Positions 41,365 to 44,115 of a stretch of 44,115 bases of DNA are shown piece by piece. A program made the position numbers and the translations under genes. Below the pieces are notes generated by a model, which saw only the letters and a program-made list of their open reading frames with translations, was not told the origin of the DNA and searched no databases. Position 1 is the first letter of the stretch; every line of letters begins with the position of its first letter. Source of the stretch: Bacteroidales bacterium UBA3764 (GTDB lineage Bacteria > Bacteroidota > Bacteroidia > Bacteroidales > UBA932); contig DFFY01000005.1 in NCBI GenBank assembly GCA_002371115.1, positions 12,110 through 56,224 on the forward strand, in the 5' to 3' direction.

Positions 41365-43629
41365 ATGAAGCAATTTTTCCAGCTGTCTTTACTTTGCCTC
41401 CTTATGACCGCCTGCGGCAAAAATGTCATCACTACGGAGCCGCAGGGAGGATATACGCTTGTTCATCAGAGCCAAGGTCCCACCCTCGGCTACACATCGG
41501 CTCCTATCCTGACGGTGGACGGGTATGCCTTCAAGGACCTGAACCGCAACGGGAGCCTGGACGTTTACGAGGACTGGAGAAAGGATGCACGGACAAGGGC
41601 GCAGGACCTGGCATCCCGGCTCACGCTGGAGGAAATTTGCGGCCTCATGCTGTATTCCAGCGCGGTGGATGCCAACGACACGCTATTAGACGCCAAGGCG
41701 CGCTCGCTCCTGGCCGATGACCACATCCGCCACATGCTGGTGCGCAACGTGGCCTCCCCGGCCGTGGGGGCCGGCTGGTCCAATGCCGTGCAGGCGTTCT
41801 GCGAGGAGGCCCGTCTGGGCATCCCGTCCAACAACAGTACAGATCCCCGCAACTATACCAACGGTACGGCCAACATCAACAATTACAAGCCCGAGCAGGA
41901 CGGTGAGTTCGACCCGTCGGGGGAGAGCGACATCTCCAAATGGCCGCGGGAGCTGGGCCTGGCCGCCACGTTTGACATGGACGTCATCCGCACCCATGGG
42001 GAAGTGGTGTCGGCCGAATACCGGGCCCTGGGCATCACCACGGCCCTTTCTCCGCAGGTGGATATTGCCACCGACCCGCGTTGGCGCCGTTTTTACGGCA
42101 CCTTCGGCGAGGATCCCGCCCTCTCCCGGGATATGGCCCGGGCCTATTGTGAAGCCTTCCAGAATACTCCGGACAGCAAGACGGGCTGGGGCGTGCAGAG
42201 CGTCAACTGCATGGTGAAGCACTGGCCGGGCGGCGGTTCCGGCGAAGGCGGCCGCGACGCGCACTTCGGGACCGGCAAGTACGCCGTGTATCCCGGAAAC
42301 AACTTCGCGCAGGGCCTGATTCCTTTTGTCGATGGTGCCTTTGCCCTGCCCGGGAAAACCAAGATGGCATCGGCCGTCATGCCTTATTATACCATTTCCT
42401 ACGGACAGGACCCTTCCGGACAGAATGTCGGAAACGGCTTTTCAAAGTACATCATTCAGGACTTGCTGCGCGACAAGTTCAAGTATGATGGTGTAGTCTG
42501 CACGGACTGGGGCATCGTCAAGGATTACGATGTTCCGTGGGAGCACAAAGGTACCCCTTGGGGCACGGAAACCTTGAGCGGTCCCGAGCGGCGTCTGCTG
42601 TGTTTTGAGGCGGGCGTGGACCAGCTGGGCGGCGCCAAGGACAACGCGGAGAGCATGGCCGCCTATGAACTGTGGGCCCAAAAATACGGAGAGGAAAGCG
42701 CCCGCGCCCGTTTTGAGCTGAGCGCGACGCGTATCCTGGTGAATATCTTCCGCGTGGGCCTTTTTGAGAACCCTTATGTGAGTCCGGAAAAGGCAGCGGA
42801 GATTGTTGGCTGCAAGGAGTTCGTAGCCGCCGGTTATGACGCCCAGCGCAAGAGTATCGTCTTGCTCAAAAATGAGGGCGGCGTATTGCCTTTGGGCAAA
42901 AAGGTACGGGTCTATGAACCGCTCCGGCACGTTCCCGCCGGTCTTTCCCATTGGCAGAAGCCTACGGCGGCCTACGACGAATATCCGGTTTCCAAGGACT
43001 TGCTGGGGCAATACTTCGAGGTAGTGGAAACGCCGGAAGAGGCGGACATCGCCCTGGTTTCCATCAAAAGTCCGGTGGGCCACTGGGGCTTTGTGATGCC
43101 CGATGAGAAGTATCCGGAGGGCCATTACAATCCCATTAGCCTGCAGTGGGGGCCTTATACGGCAACTACCGCCCGCGAGGAGAGCCTGGCCGGCGGCGAC
43201 CCGCGTGAAAGCAGTGCCAACCGCAGTTACCGCGGCTTTACGGAAACATCGTCCAACAGTACCGACGCCCTGCTGGTGCAGCGGACCAAAGCCGCCATGG
43301 GAGGCAAGCCGGTGGTGGTGCTGGTGGCCATGGAACGGCCCTTTGTTCCGGCAGAGATTGAGCCCTGGGCCGACGCCCTGCTCGTTTTCTGCGGCGTCTC
43401 CAACAACGCCCTGCTGGATATCCTGAGCGGCGTGGCGGAGCCTTATGGCCTGCTGCCGTGCCAGCTCCCTGCCAACATGGAAACCGTGGAGGCCCAGTGC
43501 GAGGACGTCCCCCGCGACATGGAGTGCTACAAGGATTCCGAAGGAAACACCTACGACTTCGCCTTCGGCCTCAACTGGAAAGGTGTAATTAACGACGCCA
43601 GGGTGCGGCTTTTCCACCCCCTTCCCTGA
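41365..43629 (+). CDS. GH3 family beta-glycosidase lipoprotein
   Basis: A 754-residue lipoprotein (LLMTAC, Cys17). It has an EF-hand-like loop FKDLNRNGSLDVYEDWRK (about 55-72), GH3 barrel motifs ALSPQVDIATDPRWRR, GTFGEDPA, CMVKHWPGGGSGEGGRDAH, and the nucleophile motif GVVCTDWG (Asp381). The second domain has QRKSIVLLKNEGGVLPLG, and the C-terminal YDFAFGLNW ends the family region. It is paralogous to the GH3 at 36456 along its length, which points to duplication and divergence within the locus. Probably a beta-glucosidase or beta-xylosidase. It is the last enzyme gene of the PUL and is separated from the transporter by 27 bp containing a -7-like box. Confidence 0.9.
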   Translation: MKQFFQLSLLCLLMTACGKNVITTEPQGGYTLVHQSQGPTLGYTSAPILTVDGYAFKDLNRNGSLDVYEDWRKDARTRAQDLASRLTLEEICGLMLYSSAVDANDTLLDAKARSLLADDHIRHMLVRNVASPAVGAGWSNAVQAFCEEARLGIPSNNSTDPRNYTNGTANINNYKPEQDGEFDPSGESDISKWPRELGLAATFDMDVIRTHGEVVSAEYRALGITTALSPQVDIATDPRWRRFYGTFGEDPALSRDMARAYCEAFQNTPDSKTGWGVQSVNCMVKHWPGGGSGEGGRDAHFGTGKYAVYPGNNFAQGLIPFVDGAFALPGKTKMASAVMPYYTISYGQDPSGQNVGNGFSKYIIQDLLRDKFKYDGVVCTDWGIVKDYDVPWEHKGTPWGTETLSGPERRLLCFEAGVDQLGGAKDNAESMAAYELWAQKYGEESARARFELSATRILVNIFRVGLFENPYVSPEKAAEIVGCKEFVAAGYDAQRKSIVLLKNEGGVLPLGKKVRVYEPLRHVPAGLSHWQKPTAAYDEYPVSKDLLGQYFEVVETPEEADIALVSIKSPVGHWGFVMPDEKYPEGHYNPISLQWGPYTATTAREESLAGGDPRESSANRSYRGFTETSSNSTDALLVQRTKAAMGGKPVVVLVAMERPFVPAEIEPWADALLVFCGVSNNALLDILSGVAEPYGLLPCQLPANMETVEAQCEDVPRDMECYKDSEGNTYDFAFGLNWKGVINDARVRLFHPLP

Positions 43630-43635
43630 CGAGTA

Positions 43636-43667
43636 TTTGCGGCTTTATTATTTTCTTTGTATTTTTA
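43636..43667 (+). promoter_or_regulatory. Probable promoter of the AAA-ATPase-like gene
   Basis: TTTG (43636-43639), 20 nt, TATTTTTA (43660-43667), one mismatch from TAnnTTTG, 21 bp before the start codon. It marks a new transcription unit after the PUL. Confidence 0.5.
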
Positions 43668-43688
43668 CGGCGACAAGTAAAAGTGACC

Positions 43689-44115
43689 ATGGAAAACACA
43701 CGCAGATACCCCGTAGGAATACAGACTTTTTCTGAAATCAGGAAAGGGGGGTACATTTACATTGATAAAACAGACCTTGTTTGGGAAGCTGCACGGATGA
43801 AGTTTGTCTTCCTGAGCCGTCCTCGCCGCTTTGGGAAGAGCCTGCTCACCACCACCTTCGATGCCTACTTCAAGGGGCAGAAGGAGCTTTTCGAGGGCCT
43901 CAAAATCATGGACCTGGAAACGGAATGGAATTCCTATCCTGTAATTCATCTGGATGTCAGCGTAGCCCGGAACAAGGTCTCAGGGAAAGAACTGGAGCGT
44001 TCCCTCCTGTTTATGCTGGGTCCCCTGGCCGAGCTTTATGGGTGTGATGAGAAAGCCGTTACTCCCGGCGAGGTCCTTGCCAGTCTTATTCGCCGTGCCT
44101 ATACCCGGACGGGGA
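43689..44115 (+). CDS. AAA-ATPase-like / PD-(D/E)XK family protein, N-terminal part (runs off window)
   Basis: The first 142 residues of a protein of the 'AAA-ATPase-like' family, which has an ATPase-like N-terminal domain and usually a PD-(D/E)XK nuclease-like C-terminus. Typical motifs are YPVGIQTFSEIRKGGYIYIDKTDLV and the Walker-A-like FLSRPRRFGKSLL (about 40-52), then YFKGQKELFEGLKI and NSYPVIHLDVS. These genes occur in many copies in Bacteroidota genomes, often next to mobile or accessory DNA; their role is not known. The nuclease part is outside the window. Confidence 0.85.
   Translation, partial: MENTRRYPVGIQTFSEIRKGGYIYIDKTDLVWEAARMKFVFLSRPRRFGKSLLTTTFDAYFKGQKELFEGLKIMDLETEWNSYPVIHLDVSVARNKVSGKELERSLLFMLGPLAELYGCDEKAVTPGEVLASLIRRAYTRTG

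Noticed and set aside
1..44115. CRISPR arrays, tRNA or rRNA genes, insertion sequences with terminal inverted repeats
   Set aside because: No regularly spaced direct repeats, tRNA-like cloverleaf or rRNA stretch was noticed. The only transposase-named gene is the Rpn-type nuclease, which lacks clear terminal repeats.

Overview
The window comes from a Bacteroidota genome, most likely a GC-rich member of the Bacteroidales from a gut or rumen-type habitat. The signs are a SusC/SusD pair, BACON, DUF5689 and fimbrillin-like lipoproteins, a DUF6377 membrane regulator, Bacteroidota-type promoters (TTTG, about 19-20 nt, TAnnTTTG), no clear Shine-Dalgarno use, and many surface or periplasmic glycoside hydrolases. 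The genus cannot be fixed from the sequence alone.

Bases 1-9000 are an accessory, patchwork region. It begins with the 3' end of clpB, followed by an AT-rich hicAB toxin-antitoxin pair, a remnant of a PD-(D/E)XK transposase-family nuclease, and a DUF6377 membrane protein on the minus strand. Two short peptides then precede a large beta-helix lipoprotein, followed by a DUF4160/DUF2442 pair and a complete PD-(D/E)XK nuclease gene. A roughly 206-bp non-coding element ties this region together. It is uninterrupted at 551-756. At its second site it is split into 6939-7009 and 7670-7835 by the DUF4160/DUF2442 cassette, and a 32-bp core is present at both edges of that cassette. Both element copies lead into the same nuclease gene. 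In the first copy the 5' part of the nuclease has been replaced by hicAB and the 3' part carries a 161-bp deletion.

Bases 9055-43629 are one long plus-strand polysaccharide-utilisation-type locus. Most junctions overlap (ATGA or TAATG) or are only a few bases apart. The order is: SusC, SusD, two BACON-type surface lipoproteins in the SusE/F position, a beta-helix lipoprotein, a tandem double endonuclease/exonuclease/phosphatase (EEP) protein, a degenerate EEP protein, a fimbrillin-like/EEP lipoprotein, a fimbrillin-like/GLUG-type lipoprotein, an EEP-GH97 fusion, an SGNH esterase, an FAD-oxidoreductase/golvesin-like/DUF4886 fusion, a GH35-like DUF5597 enzyme, a GH39-like clan A hydrolase, GH3, GH10, a dicarboxylate/amino-acid symporter and a second GH3. 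The hydrolases suggest a decorated, probably acetylated, plant-type hemicellulose or glycoconjugate.

The unusual part is the core of five EEP (phosphodiesterase/phosphatase-fold) domains in four proteins, one of them fused to a GH97 glycosidase. This suggests, as inference, that the substrate contains a phosphate ester or phosphodiester bond. The window ends inside an AAA-ATPase-like/PD-(D/E)XK family gene.
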